From positions 62,001-126,000 of the forward strand of contig NZ_JABASZ010000032.1 of assembly GCF_012979275.1 (NCBI RefSeq): a stretch of DNA of 64,000 nt. Direction: 5' to 3'. Below the pieces are notes generated by a model. That model did not search any database. It was not told the DNA's origin and saw nothing but the letters and a program-made list of their open reading frames with translations. Below, one piece after another: positions 26,221 through 34,528 of this stretch (within the stretch, counting starts at the first letter, position 1; every line of letters starts with the position of its first letter). The position numbers and the translations under genes are program-made. The stretch is from Pseudopontixanthobacter vadosimaris. Its GTDB lineage: Bacteria > Pseudomonadota > Alphaproteobacteria > Sphingomonadales > Sphingomonadaceae.

Positions 26221-29177
26221 TGTGCGTTCTGATCCTGCGGCGCCTCTTCCGGTCGCGCCTTTCCGACCAGCGTATCGTAAGCTTCGCCGGCAAACTCCCT
26301 CCGCACGCTCCAGCTCAAGCGGTCCTCGCCAGCCTCGATGCCGGGAGGCACGGGCAGCTTGCGTTTCTCGACAAAGCCTTCGCCCACCACGGCCGCGATC
26401 CGGCTCCAGTCGTCGAAGAAATATTCCTGCAGCAGAGGGATGACCTTGTCGCGCATCGTGGCATCGATGGCTTTGCGGTCCGTACCGCCGTTTCCCATGA
26501 AGAAGGCGTGTCCGATGCGGTGTTCGCGATCGTGCAAATATTCGATGCGCTCGTTCATGACCTCGAGCACGCGGCGGAGAGGCACACCATCGACCTGTGC
26601 AGGGAGCAGTTCGGGTTCGGGCGCTATTTCCTCGAACCGGAAGCGGCGGCGAAGCGCGGTATCGAGCAGCGCAATCGAACGGTCGGCGGTGTTCATCGTA
26701 CCGATGATGTGGAGGTTTGCCGGCACGCCGAATTCGCGCTTCGAGTAAGGGAGGCGAACCTTGAGCGCGTTGGCCATGCCGAGCCGCTTGTCCGGCTCGA
26801 TCAGCGTAATGAGTTCGCCGAAGACCTTGGAGATGTTGGCACGGTTGATCTCATCGATGATGAGGACGTGAGGCAACGTTTCGCCATCCTCGCCCTCTTC
26901 GTCATTCCCACTGTTGATCAGCCTGGACAGCACTGAAAGATTGAGTGCCGCTTTCGGCAACTCGTAGATTGTGTCGAGGCTGAAGCGGCGGTCCGGCATG
27001 AGTTCGGAAACTGCCACGCCATCGGGATCCTCCCACAACCAGCGCACCTTCCTGCGATGGCAATAACGGCCATCAGGCTTCGGCGCGTACTCGTATGCGC
27101 CTTCGACAATCCCGATAGCGCGGAATTCGTTGAGGCCCTTCGATGCAACGATCACATCGCCGATGCTCAGCTGGTTGCGGAACCGGTCAGGGGATTTCAC
27201 CTTGCCGTGCTGGACAGTGATATTCTCTTCGGGAAAGCGAGACTGGAGCTCGTGGAGGATGGCGTCGCGATCGGCGAATTTATCGGGAGACCAGTCGACG
27301 TCCTCGAACCCGAAGAGCGCATATCCGTCCTGAATGGACTCTTCATAGACCCAAGCCGCTTGCGGTATGTTTGCCTGGCCGAGCGACATCTTGAAGATCC
27401 GCCGATTGTCGAGAGATGTCTCTTCGCTTCCGGTTTTGACCGGGCGCCCTGCCCTGTCGGCAATGCTCTTGAAGATGCCGGTCTCGGGCTTGAGGCTGAA
27501 GCCACCCTTCCCTTCGCCAGCATCATCGGTGTGCGGCCGGAGTCCTTCGACGAAATCCTCGTAGCTGAAGTTCTGGTGGAAGGTGACGAACTCGATCTGT
27601 CGCGCCTTCACCAGCTCGTCATAGCGGGACATGAGTGCAGCCCTGCCAGCTTCATCCTCGCCGTAATCCGCCTCCCCGTCGCACAGCATCACGGCCTCCT
27701 TGGCAGTCCGATAGGTCTTGCCGGTGCCCGGGGGACCATAAAGCACGAGGTTGGTGGGTTTCATAACTGTGCCAGTCTTGGTGGTTTGCGCGCCGAAAAG
27801 TCGGTCGCGCCAGAAGGGTTGGGCGAGAAACCAGGCGTAGTCCTGGTCGGCTCCATCGAGGAGAAATGCGCGCAGGCGGTCCGCCGAATGATGGTTCTCG
27901 GAATGGTCCTTGAGGCGCCAGACAGCGCTGTTGTTGGTGTAGAAGTACCAGATGCGCGGTTCGAAATCGGCATCCCATTCGACGCCGACACGCAGCCCGT
28001 CGCCGCTCGCCTCGCTCACCGTACCTGCGGCCCGGATGCGGTGAGCAGTGACGATCCCTCCATTCGCATCGAACGGCAGGTTTGCAGCGCGCGGGATGTA
28101 GTCTTTAAGGAAAATGCGATCACCGACCTGCATTTCCTTTACCCTGCGGTTGTTGTCGCTGCGAGTGTCGGTCAACAGACTCCATTCACCTCGTTCAAGG
28201 AATCCCTCCGTCCCGTCGCTGTCTCCCCAGAGGGAGGTAACCAGCCAAACTGTCGGTGTTGCGGAGCCTGTCGACCCTTCCCAGGCGCTCAAGATTGCGC
28301 CCAGTTCATCTCTGTTGGCAAATTTGACCAGTGTGACATCGCGGGAATCGCTTTGACCGGGCCGCAGGCGGGGCGGCAGATTCGAGTTTCGCGGAGCAGA
28401 CGGGACGTAGTGGCGTGCGCTCTCGAAATCGCTCAACGCCGCAGCAATATTGCCTTCGAGCCATACTTGGGGCGCCGCGCTCTCCAAATCGAGCGCGAGC
28501 TGGCGGCCATCGCGTCCTTCGAAACTTGCTATCTTCTTCGTCTGAGAGAGAGGCGATCCAAAGCGCTTAACCAGTGTTTGCAGTGCCCAGTAATTGGTCG
28601 GATCGAGATCGAATACGAACCGCGTTGCTGTGCTCATATCGGCACCAAACCGCTGCGGAGGCGGTACCTCCGCAAGCTCCAGAAACTTGCGCCCACGGAC
28701 TGCCTGGCAAATGTTCGGCCAAGCCTGGTCCAGCCCCAGCGCGTCATTAACTTCCTTGACGATCAGCTCGGCGCTATCGTCCTCGCGCTCCCGAGCGGAT
28801 TCGATGTAGTTTTCCAGTACGTGCTGTCGGATGAGATCGGCATCACTGCTGGTGCCGCCTTCACCGGCAAGGAACCGGCCATATTGGGCGAGCCAACTGC
28901 GCCAGTTCGAGAGCCGGTTCCGCGGCCGTTCCGATTCCGGCATCAGAATGCGAAATCGTGTGCCGCCTTCATCGTAATCCTTGCGGATCTCGGCCAACGT
29001 ATCGCGTAAAGCGACAAACCGGTCCACTGCCCATGCCGACTCGAGATCAGGCTGAGCAATGCCAAGTTCGCTCAGCTTCGCCTCGATCGTTCTCATGGCG
29101 TGGACGCGCGAGTTCCGCCCTGCAGCGCTGTTCGCCCCATTCGCTTCTAGCCACTCGCGAAATTCCTGTTCCTTCAA
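26217..29177 (-). CDS. mcrB: McrB-like AAA+ GTPase with EVE/PUA-like segments
   Basis: 986 aa from a TTG at 29177 with GGGAAG about 7 nt upstream. The N-terminal 250 aa is unrecognised. A PUA/EVE-like segment spans about 305-445 (VWLVTSLWG, VGDRIFLKDY, then an RIWYFYTNNSAVWRL stretch). The AAA+ core has VLYGPPGTGKTY near 480, HQNFSYEDFVEG near 535, VLIIDEINRANISKVFGE near 772 and IIGTMNTADRS near 827, the McrB GTPase signature. Between Walker A and Walker B an insertion near 665-715 (SIGDVIVASKGLNEFRAIGI) looks like a second EVE-type module. EVE domains bind modified bases, so this arm probably recognises modified DNA. First gene of the operon. Confidence 0.9.
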   Translation of the reverse strand: MKEQEFREWLEANGANSAAGRNSRVHAMRTIEAKLSELGIAQPDLESAWAVDRFVALRDTLAEIRKDYDEGGTRFRILMPESERPRNRLSNWRSWLAQYGRFLAGEGGTSSDADLIRQHVLENYIESAREREDDSAELIVKEVNDALGLDQAWPNICQAVRGRKFLELAEVPPPQRFGADMSTATRFVFDLDPTNYWALQTLVKRFGSPLSQTKKIASFEGRDGRQLALDLESAAPQVWLEGNIAAALSDFESARHYVPSAPRNSNLPPRLRPGQSDSRDVTLVKFANRDELGAILSAWEGSTGSATPTVWLVTSLWGDSDGTEGFLERGEWSLLTDTRSDNNRRVKEMQVGDRIFLKDYIPRAANLPFDANGGIVTAHRIRAAGTVSEASGDGLRVGVEWDADFEPRIWYFYTNNSAVWRLKDHSENHHSADRLRAFLLDGADQDYAWFLAQPFWRDRLFGAQTTKTGTVMKPTNLVLYGPPGTGKTYRTAKEAVMLCDGEADYGEDEAGRAALMSRYDELVKARQIEFVTFHQNFSYEDFVEGLRPHTDDAGEGKGGFSLKPETGIFKSIADRAGRPVKTGSEETSLDNRRIFKMSLGQANIPQAAWVYEESIQDGYALFGFEDVDWSPDKFADRDAILHELQSRFPEENITVQHGKVKSPDRFRNQLSIGDVIVASKGLNEFRAIGIVEGAYEYAPKPDGRYCHRRKVRWLWEDPDGVAVSELMPDRRFSLDTIYELPKAALNLSVLSRLINSGNDEEGEDGETLPHVLIIDEINRANISKVFGELITLIEPDKRLGMANALKVRLPYSKREFGVPANLHIIGTMNTADRSIALLDTALRRRFRFEEIAPEPELLPAQVDGVPLRRVLEVMNERIEYLHDREHRIGHAFFMGNGGTDRKAIDATMRDKVIPLLQEYFFDDWSRIAAVVGEGFVEKRKLPVPPGIEAGEDRLSWSVRREFAGEAYDTLVGKARPEEAPQDQNAQ

Positions 29178-29418
29178 CTTATTTCTTCCCTGTCAAAATG
29201 GCCATCGCAAACAGTAAACCAAATATCTACGACGAAAACGGTCGCAGATATGTCGACTGAATTGTTTCGTAAGCTTGCCCCGAAGCATCGATAGGACGCT
29301 GGCTGAAAATGTGAGCAGAACTTTTTATTAATCTACGCGCGTGGGCCGATAGCAACATGGCCATCTACTCCCTAATCCCTCGCATCGTCGCTAGCGTAGC
29401 TCGCATCGGGCTTTCGCT
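29178..29418. other. Intergenic leader between the operon and the integrase
   Basis: About 240 nt lie between the mcrB start and the end of the integrase gene. It should hold the operon promoter and the palindrome at 29223-29251. It is AT-richer than flanking genes. I could not define a convincing -35/-10 pair and see no small ORF or RNA gene. Confidence 0.6.
29223..29251. promoter_or_regulatory. Inverted repeat upstream of mcrB, candidate operator
   Basis: Arms ATATCTACGAC and GTCGCAGATAT (one mismatch in 11) are separated by the 7-nt spacer GAAAACG. The repeat ends about 45 nt before the mcrB start codon, where a repressor of the operon would bind. Homodimeric WYL regulators of defence loci (BrxR, CapW) bind palindromes of this kind, and a WYL gene is the third gene of the operon. 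A transcription-attenuating hairpin is a weaker alternative because no U-run follows. Confidence 0.6.
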
Positions 29419-30588
29419 TCAAATTTCCAAAGTGGCCAACGCTTCTTCGGCATCATCCCGTACAAGGTGACCGTAGTGCTTCTCGATCATTGCAACGCTT
29501 GTACCGGACAGCTGGGCTACGGTGAGGATCGGCAGGCGCACGCGCACAAGATCCGTAATTATGCTATGGCGTAAAGTGTAGGCGGAAACGGCATTCGGCA
29601 GGTTCGCACCCTTTACTGCGGTCTTGATCGGATTTTTCCAGCTATCCTTGTTCCACGCATCTCCAGAATTCCTCGAAAAGACCGGCTCGGTCGGCAACTT
29701 GTCTTTCACCTGAGCAGCAAAGAAATCGGCGATTACTTGGGGTAAGGAAATCTGCCGCGGGATGCCGTTCTTGTCCTTGCCAATTGTGAGTGTTCGGGTG
29801 CGCTTGTCAAAATCTCGCCCGGTCAAGCTTGCAAGAGAGCCAGGACGAAGAGGCAGAAGGCATAGCGCCTTTAGGAACGGCCGGACTTCCTCGCATGCGG
29901 TATCAATTAGTCTCTTCCGCTCACCCTTGTCCAAATAAAGTTCTCGGCGTTTATCGGCACCCTTGAAGGGCTTGAGCGCCTCCTGCCAGGCTGCATCGGT
30001 ATTGGGGGCACCGGACATGAGGACACGCCCGAGCGCCGCACGCAATGGCACCATGTCGCGGTTCACTGTCGACTTGGCTCGTTCCTTCCAGCGCTTCTCG
30101 CCGTCCCTGGTCCGGGACAACATGGCGGGCGCCTTTTCCAGCCGCTTGCGCCAGCTGCGCAAATGGTGCCGCCGAAGCTTGTCGAGCTTCACCTTAGCGA
30201 TGGGATCGTCGTAGACGTGTCGCCGGAACACGCCTTCGGCAATAGAATTGGGCTTTTCCTCCAGATAGGCGAGACAGGCATCTTTCACCGTCACCATATC
30301 GCGGGCGAGTTCGCCGCCGGACTCCACAGTTGCCGCCCACGCCTCAGCATCGGTCTTGGCCTGCTTGAAGACGTCATGACCGGTAAGCGTGCCGTAATCG
30401 CCAAGCCTCATGCGCTTGTTGCGATTGCTGTCCGCGTCGTAGAATCGAGCGAACCACGTGCCACCGTCGGTCTTCTTCGATCGCCTATAACCCAGATAGA
30501 CCCCTTGGCGCAGACGATGCCAGTGCGGCTCATCGCCTGATTTCGGCTTCAGTCTTTCGCGATCCCCGATGCGGCTCAAATCTGGCAT
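29419..30588 (-). CDS. Tyrosine recombinase (island integrase)
   Basis: 389 aa from the ATG at 30588. An ATG two codons upstream is not conserved in the related fossil at 53.9 kb, whereas this one is. An N-terminal arm/core-binding part contains GDEPHWHRLRQGVYLG, and the catalytic domain has LPLRPGSLASLTG (Arg I), AYTLRHSIITDLV (Arg II; the usual His before it is Tyr) and MIEKHYGHL with the Tyr nucleophile. It transcribes away from the tRNA-Val fragment 133 nt upstream. It is the expected enzyme for insertion of the island into the 3' end of tRNA-Val and appears intact. Confidence 0.93.
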   Translation of the reverse strand: MPDLSRIGDRERLKPKSGDEPHWHRLRQGVYLGYRRSKKTDGGTWFARFYDADSNRNKRMRLGDYGTLTGHDVFKQAKTDAEAWAATVESGGELARDMVTVKDACLAYLEEKPNSIAEGVFRRHVYDDPIAKVKLDKLRRHHLRSWRKRLEKAPAMLSRTRDGEKRWKERAKSTVNRDMVPLRAALGRVLMSGAPNTDAAWQEALKPFKGADKRRELYLDKGERKRLIDTACEEVRPFLKALCLLPLRPGSLASLTGRDFDKRTRTLTIGKDKNGIPRQISLPQVIADFFAAQVKDKLPTEPVFSRNSGDAWNKDSWKNPIKTAVKGANLPNAVSAYTLRHSIITDLVRVRLPILTVAQLSGTSVAMIEKHYGHLVRDDAEEALATLEI

Positions 30589-30610
30589 CCGCATGCGCTA
30601 TCCTAAAATC

Positions 30611-30667
30611 CATGAAAAAAACATGAAAAAGTTGGGTGGACAGCGGCGAACACCGGCGGGGATCAAA
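30611..30667 (-). repeat. Integrase-upstream repeat, copy 1
   Basis: The segment between the integrase start and the tRNA fragment. It contains CATGAAAAAAACATGAAAAA then GTTGGGTGGACAGCGGCG and GATCAAA. Similar sequence occurs at 30811-30865 and 53971-54010. The position suggests recombinase or excisionase binding sites of the attachment region (inference). Confidence 0.7.
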
Positions 30668-30721
30668 CGTTGTTTTTATTGACTTTTCTCATATCCCGAA
30701 ACCGCAGATTTACGTTATTCC

Positions 30722-30771
30722 CATCCTTCACACGGGTGGGGTCGCAGGTTCAATCCCTGCCGCGCCCACCA
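30722..30771 (+). other. 3' half of a tRNA-Val(CAC) gene: island attachment-site duplicate
   Basis: Reads as the 3' part of a tRNA with exact geometry: anticodon stem CATCC/GGGTG (30722-30726, 30734-30738, one T-G wobble), loop TTCACAC with anticodon CAC, variable loop GGGTC, T-arm GCAGG-TTCAATC-CCTGC, acceptor CGCGCCC, discriminator A and an encoded CCA. The 5' half (acceptor, D-arm) is absent upstream, so this is not a functional gene. It is the direct-repeat copy left where the island entered the 3' end of tRNA-Val. The intact gene should lie beyond the left edge. Confidence 0.85.
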
Positions 30772-30810
30772 TCTTTTCAGATACTTAGCTGACTAGATGG
30801 CCCGCGGTCC

Positions 30811-30865
30811 CATGAAAAAACATTAAAACCCTGTGTGGGCACCTGCGAACATCAGCGGGCATCAA
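30811..30865 (-). repeat. Integrase-upstream repeat, copy 2 (orphan)
   Basis: CATGAAAAAACATTAAAACC, then a segment ending GCGGGCATCAA, aligned with copy 1 about 200 nt away with scattered substitutions. It lies outside the tRNA fragment and has no integrase beside it, so it is probably debris of an earlier element at the same site. Confidence 0.65.
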
Positions 30866-30985
30866 GGCGCGACGAGGATTTGAGCTCTCGCCAATCCCGT
30901 CCTCTAGCAATTCCGCAGCGAACAAGAAGGTTACTGCTTTTTCAAGATTGGCTGACTAACATGGCTAGACAAGATCGAGAAAAGC

Positions 30986-31222
30986 ATGCGCGCCCATCGA
31001 CCGATCCGTTCAACCAGAGCCGTTGAACTCGTTCAATCCAGGGATCTCGACAGAGCTGATGCTCTCCTCGCCGACTTCTCAGCTGCGGGCCTGATCAAGA
31101 CCTATGCTCTTGTGCGAGAGATACGGCCCAACGGAGAGTGAACCGAGATAGTTCGCGCTGCCCAAATCCCGCCTGAGGAATGGAACGAATTGTATAATCA
31201 GAAAATATCCAAGTCGCTCTGA
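30986..31222 (+). pseudogene. Small gene with an in-frame TGA
   Basis: An ATG frame of 78 codons is interrupted at codon 52 by TGA (31139-31141). The reading before (LADFSAAGLIKTYALVREI) and after the stop (EIVRAAQIPPEEWNELYNQK) looks like one continuous small protein in which a TGG has become TGA. Family unknown. If the stop is real and not read through, only a 51-aa product is made. The surrounding 30.78-31.25 kb holds no other gene that I can support. Confidence 0.45.
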
Positions 31223-31253
31223 ATTATTCTCGAAAGTTACAGAACAGCGTAAG

Positions 31254-31826
31254 TCACTGCCTCGCCATTGGGCGGCTTTCGCGAATGAAGGCGGTAAAGC
31301 CGGCCATGAAGTCCTGCAGGCGCCCTTCCATGTCCTCGTCGATCATCGCGCCGTCATCATCGAACACCTTGTGCGCGCGCGATACCAGGAGGCGCCCTTC
31401 GAACCATGGACGAGTGCCCAGGGTGCGCAATACGCTGAGCCATGCATCCTGCGACAGGAGCGTGCCGAAACCGCCGGGCGTCGCGCCCATCAAGGCCACC
31501 GGCCGACCACCATAAATCCGTTCGATGTCCTTCGACGGCCTGGTCGTCCAGTCGATCGCGTTCTTGAACACGCCGGGGATCGAGTTGTTGTATTCCGGCG
31601 TGACGAGCAAGAGACCATCCGCCGCCGCGATCTGATCCTTCAGTTCGGCGACAGCGTCCGGCAGGCCGTGCTGCTCCTCCTCGTCACCATTGTAGAGGGG
31701 GATGCCCGCGATGCTGCCTTCGATCAGCTGGGCATCACCGGGCATGACACCCTGGGCCGCGCGGAGCAGCGCAGTGTTGTAAGAGCCTTTGCGAAGGCTG
31801 CCGGACAGCGCGAGAATCCTGGTCAT
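31254..31826 (-). CDS. NADPH-dependent FMN reductase-like oxidoreductase
   Basis: 190 aa. The flavodoxin-like fold is shown by ILALSGSLRKGSYNTALLRA at the N-terminus (FMN phosphate loop), VTPEYNNSIPGVFKNAIDW near 78 and the GATPGGFGT loop near 113, as in chromate/quinone reductases of the ArsH/ChrR/YieF group. It transfers electrons from NAD(P)H through FMN to quinones or metals in the cytoplasm. A good ribosome site (GAGGAA) precedes the ATG. It ends a minus-strand group with the OsmC fusion, dehydrogenase and pirin genes, all suited to redox or electrophile stress. Confidence 0.88.
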   Translation of the reverse strand: MTRILALSGSLRKGSYNTALLRAAQGVMPGDAQLIEGSIAGIPLYNGDEEEQHGLPDAVAELKDQIAAADGLLLVTPEYNNSIPGVFKNAIDWTTRPSKDIERIYGGRPVALMGATPGGFGTLLSQDAWLSVLRTLGTRPWFEGRLLVSRAHKVFDDDGAMIDEDMEGRLQDFMAGFTAFIRESRPMARQ

Positions 31827-31889
31827 GGCTTGCTTTTCCTCTATTGGTCCTGGGCCACGCCGGCCCGGACGGCGGGCCGGCGCGGCGGT

Positions 31890-33107
31890 TCAGATTGCGA
31901 TCGTGCGCACTTCGATGCGGTTTTCCAGAGTACGATGGACAGGGCATTTCTCGGCGATTTCGAGCAGCTTCAGGCGCTGTTCGGAAGAAAGGTCGCCGCG
32001 CAGTTCGATCGTCCGGTCGATCACATCCATTCGGCAGCCGGCTTCAGGGTCGCTGCAATCGGCCGCATGTTCGCGTCCGTGTTCGAGCACGACCCTGACG
32101 GAGTCCAGCGCGATTGCCTTCCTGTCGGCATACATGCTGATCGTCATCGACGTACACGCACCGAGGCCTGCCAGCAGCAGGTCGTAGGGCGTCGGACCAA
32201 GATCGGTTCCCCCGACCGAAACCGGTTCGTCGGCGAGGAATTGGTGCGATACGGTGCGGACGATCTGCGCAAACTTGCCGCCCGCCGTCTCGACCGACAC
32301 CAGCCCTTGCGCAAGCGGCTCGGGCGCTGGCGAAGGGGCCGGCATATAGGGTTCGGCCCAGGCGGTAATGACATTCGCGGCGTATTCGGCGGACCCGTCC
32401 TTCAGTAGAAGATGGTCGGCCTCATCCAGCGATACGAAGGATTTCGGATGCTTCGCTGCGATGAAGATGCCGGTGGCATTCTCGATCCCGACCACCGTAT
32501 CGCCCGGCGAATGCATGACGAGCAGCGCCGCGTCCAGGCGGCGCAACCTTTCGGCCTGCGGCTGGCCGAGTGCCTGTTCGATGAACGCGCGGCCGATCCT
32601 GAACGGCCTGCCGCCAATCGCGACTTCCACCTCGGTCCCGTCCCGCACGTCGCCCGGTGCGCTCCCCAATTGATGCAGCACGTGATCGACTTCCAGCGGA
32701 GCGCCGATCGTCGCCACTGCCTTGACTTCGGGAACATTTTCGGCAGCGGCGATGACGGCCGCACCGCCCAGGCTGTGCCCGATCAGGAGCGACGGGGCCA
32801 TGCCCCGTTCCCGCAAGTGATCCGCGGCGGCGACCAGATCCTCTACATTGGCGACGAAGCCGCTGTTCGCAAACTCTCCATCGCTGCCGCCAAGCCCGGT
32901 GAAGTCGAACCGCAGCACAGCGAACCCCCGCGTGGCCAGTGCGGCGGTGATGCGCCGGGCGGCATGGCTATCCTTCGTGCAGGTAAAGCAATGGGCGAAC
33001 AGCGCCGTCGCGCGAACGGGCAGGCCCATCGGCAGTTCGAGTCGCGCGTCGAGTTCGTGGCCCTGATTGTTCGTGAAGCGGAAGCGCTCCGTCTTCATGT
33101 TCGGCAT
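31890..33107 (-). CDS. Bifunctional alpha/beta hydrolase / OsmC family protein
   Basis: 405 aa. Residues 1-250 are an alpha/beta hydrolase with LLIGHSLGGAAVIAA (nucleophile Ser) and the late Asp/His region near VSLDEADHLLL. Residues 270-405 are OsmC/Ohr-like with the two redox cysteines in LAGLGACTSMTISMYADR and EKCPVHRTLEN. OsmC proteins reduce organic hydroperoxides. The fusion is a known architecture. SD GGAGGG is 6 nt before the ATG. It lies 63 nt upstream of the FMN reductase gene, likely co-transcribed. Confidence 0.92.
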   Translation of the reverse strand: MPNMKTERFRFTNNQGHELDARLELPMGLPVRATALFAHCFTCTKDSHAARRITAALATRGFAVLRFDFTGLGGSDGEFANSGFVANVEDLVAAADHLRERGMAPSLLIGHSLGGAAVIAAAENVPEVKAVATIGAPLEVDHVLHQLGSAPGDVRDGTEVEVAIGGRPFRIGRAFIEQALGQPQAERLRRLDAALLVMHSPGDTVVGIENATGIFIAAKHPKSFVSLDEADHLLLKDGSAEYAANVITAWAEPYMPAPSPAPEPLAQGLVSVETAGGKFAQIVRTVSHQFLADEPVSVGGTDLGPTPYDLLLAGLGACTSMTISMYADRKAIALDSVRVVLEHGREHAADCSDPEAGCRMDVIDRTIELRGDLSSEQRLKLLEIAEKCPVHRTLENRIEVRTIAI

Positions 33108-33126
33108 TGTTTGCCCTCCGGCCCCA

Positions 33127-34494
33127 TCATGCGGGCAGCATGACGGTTTTCAGGTTCATGAATTCGTGCAATCCGTGCCGCGACAGTTCGCGGCCGTGCC
33201 CCGATCGCTTGATCCCGCCGAACGGTGCCTCGGGCGCGGAGGCGAGCATCTGGTTCACGGCCGTCATGCCTGCTTCGATATCGCGGATGAAGCGCTCGCG
33301 TTCGCCCTCGTCGTTGGTCCAGACGGACGAACCGAGGCCGAAGGGAATGGCATTGGCGATACGGATAGCATCGTCGATATCTTCGGCGCGGAAAACCATC
33401 GCGACGGGTCCGAACAGTTCTTCCGATGCAAAAGGGCCGCCGGGATCGACGCCGGTCAGGACTCCTGCCGACATATAGGCGCCTTCGCCGTCCAGCGCTT
33501 CGCCGCCGAACTCCAGCGTCGCACCCTGGTCCTGCGCCATGGCCAGTTGATCGAGCACCGTGCCCCGCTGTTCAAAACTCGAAAGCGGCCCCATGTCGGT
33601 CGCCTCATCCATCGGGTCGCCGGCCTTTACCGCGCGCATGGCGGCCGAGAACCGCTCCATGAATGCATCGTAGATCTCGGTGTGGACGATCATCCGCTTG
33701 CCGCAGATGCATGACTGGCCGGTATTCTGGATGCGGGCCTTGACGGCCTGGGCAACGGCTTCGTCAAGATCGGCGGACGGCATGACGATGAACGGATCGG
33801 AACCGCCGAGTTCGAGCACGACCTTCTTGAGATAGCGCCCCGCCTGCTCGGCTACCGCCTTGCCTGCGCCCTCGCTGCCGGTAAGCGTCACCGCTACCAC
33901 CCGGTCGTCGGCGATAATGGCGTTCACCTTGTCCGACTTGATCGACAGGTTCTGGAACAGGCCGTCGGGGCCGCCCGCCTCGATCACCATCTCTTCCATC
34001 AGCCGCGCCACGCCCTGCACCGAGCTGGCGTGCTTCAGCAACGCGACATTGCCCGCCAGAATGGTCGGGGCGAGAAAGCGCACGACCTGCCAGTAGGGAA
34101 AGTTCCAGGGCATCACGGCAAGGACCGGCCCCTGCGGTAACCAGCGACCTTCGGCGGTCTTGCCCTCGCCCAGCGACCATCGTTCAGGCTCCAGCATCGG
34201 CGGCCCGTTCTGCGCCAGATGCCGGAACAGTGCGGCGCATTTCTCGACCTCGGCAATGGCGGAGGCGTAGGTCTTGCCCATTTCGGCGACGCACATCGTG
34301 GCGAGCTTGTCCTTGTTCGCCTCGTAGCTCTGCGCGAGTCTCGAGAGCAGTTCGGTGCGCTCGCCCAACGCGGTTTCACGCCACTCGCGATAGGTAGCCT
34401 GGGCCTTGTCGAGCCTGGCGCCGATCTCGTCCGTGGTCAGTTCGGGATAGCTTTCGAGCTGTTCGCCGGTTGCCGGATTGACGGTGGTAATCAT
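33127..34494 (-). CDS. NAD(P)-dependent succinate-semialdehyde-type aldehyde dehydrogenase
   Basis: 455 aa from the ATG at 34494 with GAGG about 7 nt upstream; the open frame to 34728 overlaps the pirin gene and is rejected. MITTVNPATGEQL is the usual start. Catalytic features: VLELGGSDPFIV (general base Glu) and NTGQSCICGKRMI (nucleophilic Cys). Proteins of this length and motif are annotated as succinate-semialdehyde dehydrogenases (GabD type), though substrate range is broad. It may dispose of aldehydes formed under oxidative stress given its neighbours. Confidence 0.9.
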   Translation of the reverse strand: MITTVNPATGEQLESYPELTTDEIGARLDKAQATYREWRETALGERTELLSRLAQSYEANKDKLATMCVAEMGKTYASAIAEVEKCAALFRHLAQNGPPMLEPERWSLGEGKTAEGRWLPQGPVLAVMPWNFPYWQVVRFLAPTILAGNVALLKHASSVQGVARLMEEMVIEAGGPDGLFQNLSIKSDKVNAIIADDRVVAVTLTGSEGAGKAVAEQAGRYLKKVVLELGGSDPFIVMPSADLDEAVAQAVKARIQNTGQSCICGKRMIVHTEIYDAFMERFSAAMRAVKAGDPMDEATDMGPLSSFEQRGTVLDQLAMAQDQGATLEFGGEALDGEGAYMSAGVLTGVDPGGPFASEELFGPVAMVFRAEDIDDAIRIANAIPFGLGSSVWTNDEGERERFIRDIEAGMTAVNQMLASAPEAPFGGIKRSGHGRELSRHGLHEFMNLKTVMLPA

Positions 34495-34528
34495 GATGAT
34501 CCTCAAATTGCCGAAAGTTCTGGCCGCA

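Noticed and set aside
27057-29009. 650-aa plus-strand open frame
   Set aside because: Antisense to mcrB with no recognisable motif; the McrB frame has Walker and GTPase signatures.
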